DNA from: Lepturacanthus savala
Lineage: Eukaryota > Chordata > Actinopteri > Scombriformes > Trichiuridae
NCBI GenBank assembly: GCA_030544235.1
Contig: CM060461.1
Span: 1,483,949 to 1,547,948, forward strand
Length of the DNA stretch: 64,000 nt
Reading direction: 5' to 3'
The stretch's first letter is position 1. Each line of letters opens with the position of its first letter. The notes beneath the pieces were generated by a model. That model ran no database searches, was not told the origin of the DNA, and saw nothing but the letters and a program-made list of their open reading frames with translations. The position numbers and the translations under genes were made by a program. Positions 63,370 through 64,000 of this stretch are shown here, in pieces.

Positions 63370-64000
63370 TTGGAAACTTTGCCCGGAGCGGAGCAGCAGT
63401 GACATCTCAGACTCAGCGGCAGCAGCAGCAGGAATCCACCTCCGCCTGCAGGGATTCTCCTTCAGCTCTGAGCTCAGATCAGAGGAAACGTGCGATAACA
63501 TCTGTTATTACACATCACAGCTGTAGCTGCACTTGATACCAAGGATCTCGTTTCAAAAATGTCATTTTGGGTAACAAATGTCGTTGAAAAAGCACGGATG
63601 ATTTAATGCAGCGAAAAATGGCAACGGTTTGTATCTCAATGATGTGTTGATTAATGTATTAAAATAGATTCAACGGTGCTGCTGGTCTCTTATTTTGAAC
63701 ATAGAGCAAGTACATGAGGATTCTTAAATCACATCTTTTGACAATCTAAATGTCATTTTTGTCAATGACTATATATTTTCTTTCAACAATCGCCTGACGT
63801 TTGTTTACTGACTGCTGAGGAAAACTCAACATCCTCCTGTCCTGCAGGTGTGACCTCACAGCTGCTCAACAATAAACTTTATAAACACTTTGAAAACATG
63901 CTTTATGAAATCAGTCCTTAATTTTGCATCATTCCACTTCCAAACATTTCCAAACATCATCTAAAGCAAACGCAAAACACCACGATGGAGCCGTTTCTCC
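63370..64000. other. Window right end, GC-richer patch, nothing assigned
   Basis: 63380-63480 is noticeably GC-rich with GCAGCAGCAG repeats and could be promoter or exon sequence of a neighbouring gene. No coding exon with splice support is visible. An ATG at the last bases runs off the window. Confidence 0.3.

Noticed and set aside
1..64000. CRISPR arrays, bacterial operons, phage or defence systems
   Set aside because: All repeats are microsatellites, minisatellites or eukaryotic transposons, and the genes have GT-AG introns.

Overview
This is eukaryotic DNA from a teleost fish, probably a percomorph. The evidence is GT-AG introns, low GC, dense fish-type transposable elements (a tRNA-headed SINE resembling the cichlid AFC type, an RTE-like LINE, Tx1 and L2 LINE fragments, hAT, Tc1-like and Gypsy remains) and many TA, CA and GATA microsatellites. 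No operons, bacterial genes or CRISPR arrays are present.

Two host genes lie in tandem on the + strand. Bases 3972-23081 hold a 13-exon gene for a 675-residue secreted, Cys-containing protein with a large mucin-like Thr/Gln/Ser/Pro exon. I identify it as an HHLA1 orthologue, mainly from its position just upstream of otoconin-90, which is the mammalian arrangement. Bases 29578-58919 hold otoconin-90 (oc90): 17 coding exons, 736 residues, a signal peptide, two catalytically dead secreted-PLA2-like domains, a long Thr/Glu-rich linker and a Glu-rich tail. Otoconin-90 is an extracellular matrix protein of inner-ear biominerals. I placed every splice site by reading GT/AG sites against reading phase. 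Both coding sums are exact multiples of three with no internal stop.

Layout: 1-3950 is repeats plus possible 5' non-coding exons. 3951-23081 is hhla1; its intron 11 is about 91% one DNA transposon carrying a nested hAT element and a nested LINE. 23082-29577 is intergenic, with a Gypsy relic, a minisatellite and a candidate oc90 promoter/first exon. 29578-58919 is oc90; its introns hold SINEs, a Tx1 LINE fragment, a solo LTR, a 117-nt-periodic coiled-coil pseudogene and strong hairpins. 58920-64000 has no gene I can support and contains one arm of a 0.6-kb inverted repeat whose partner lies in oc90 intron 15.

Two dispersed DNA-transposon-like families dominate. Family 1 has termini GGGTGATATCAGGTAAA, TA flanks and an iterated TAAAATGGGCC motif (8 copies). 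Family 2 has termini TGGGTCAGTGACAAA (7 copies). I do not recognise either as a named family. I see no novel multi-gene system. The most interesting items are the phase-compatible hhla1-oc90 tandem, the iterated-motif transposon and the coiled-coil repeat relic.
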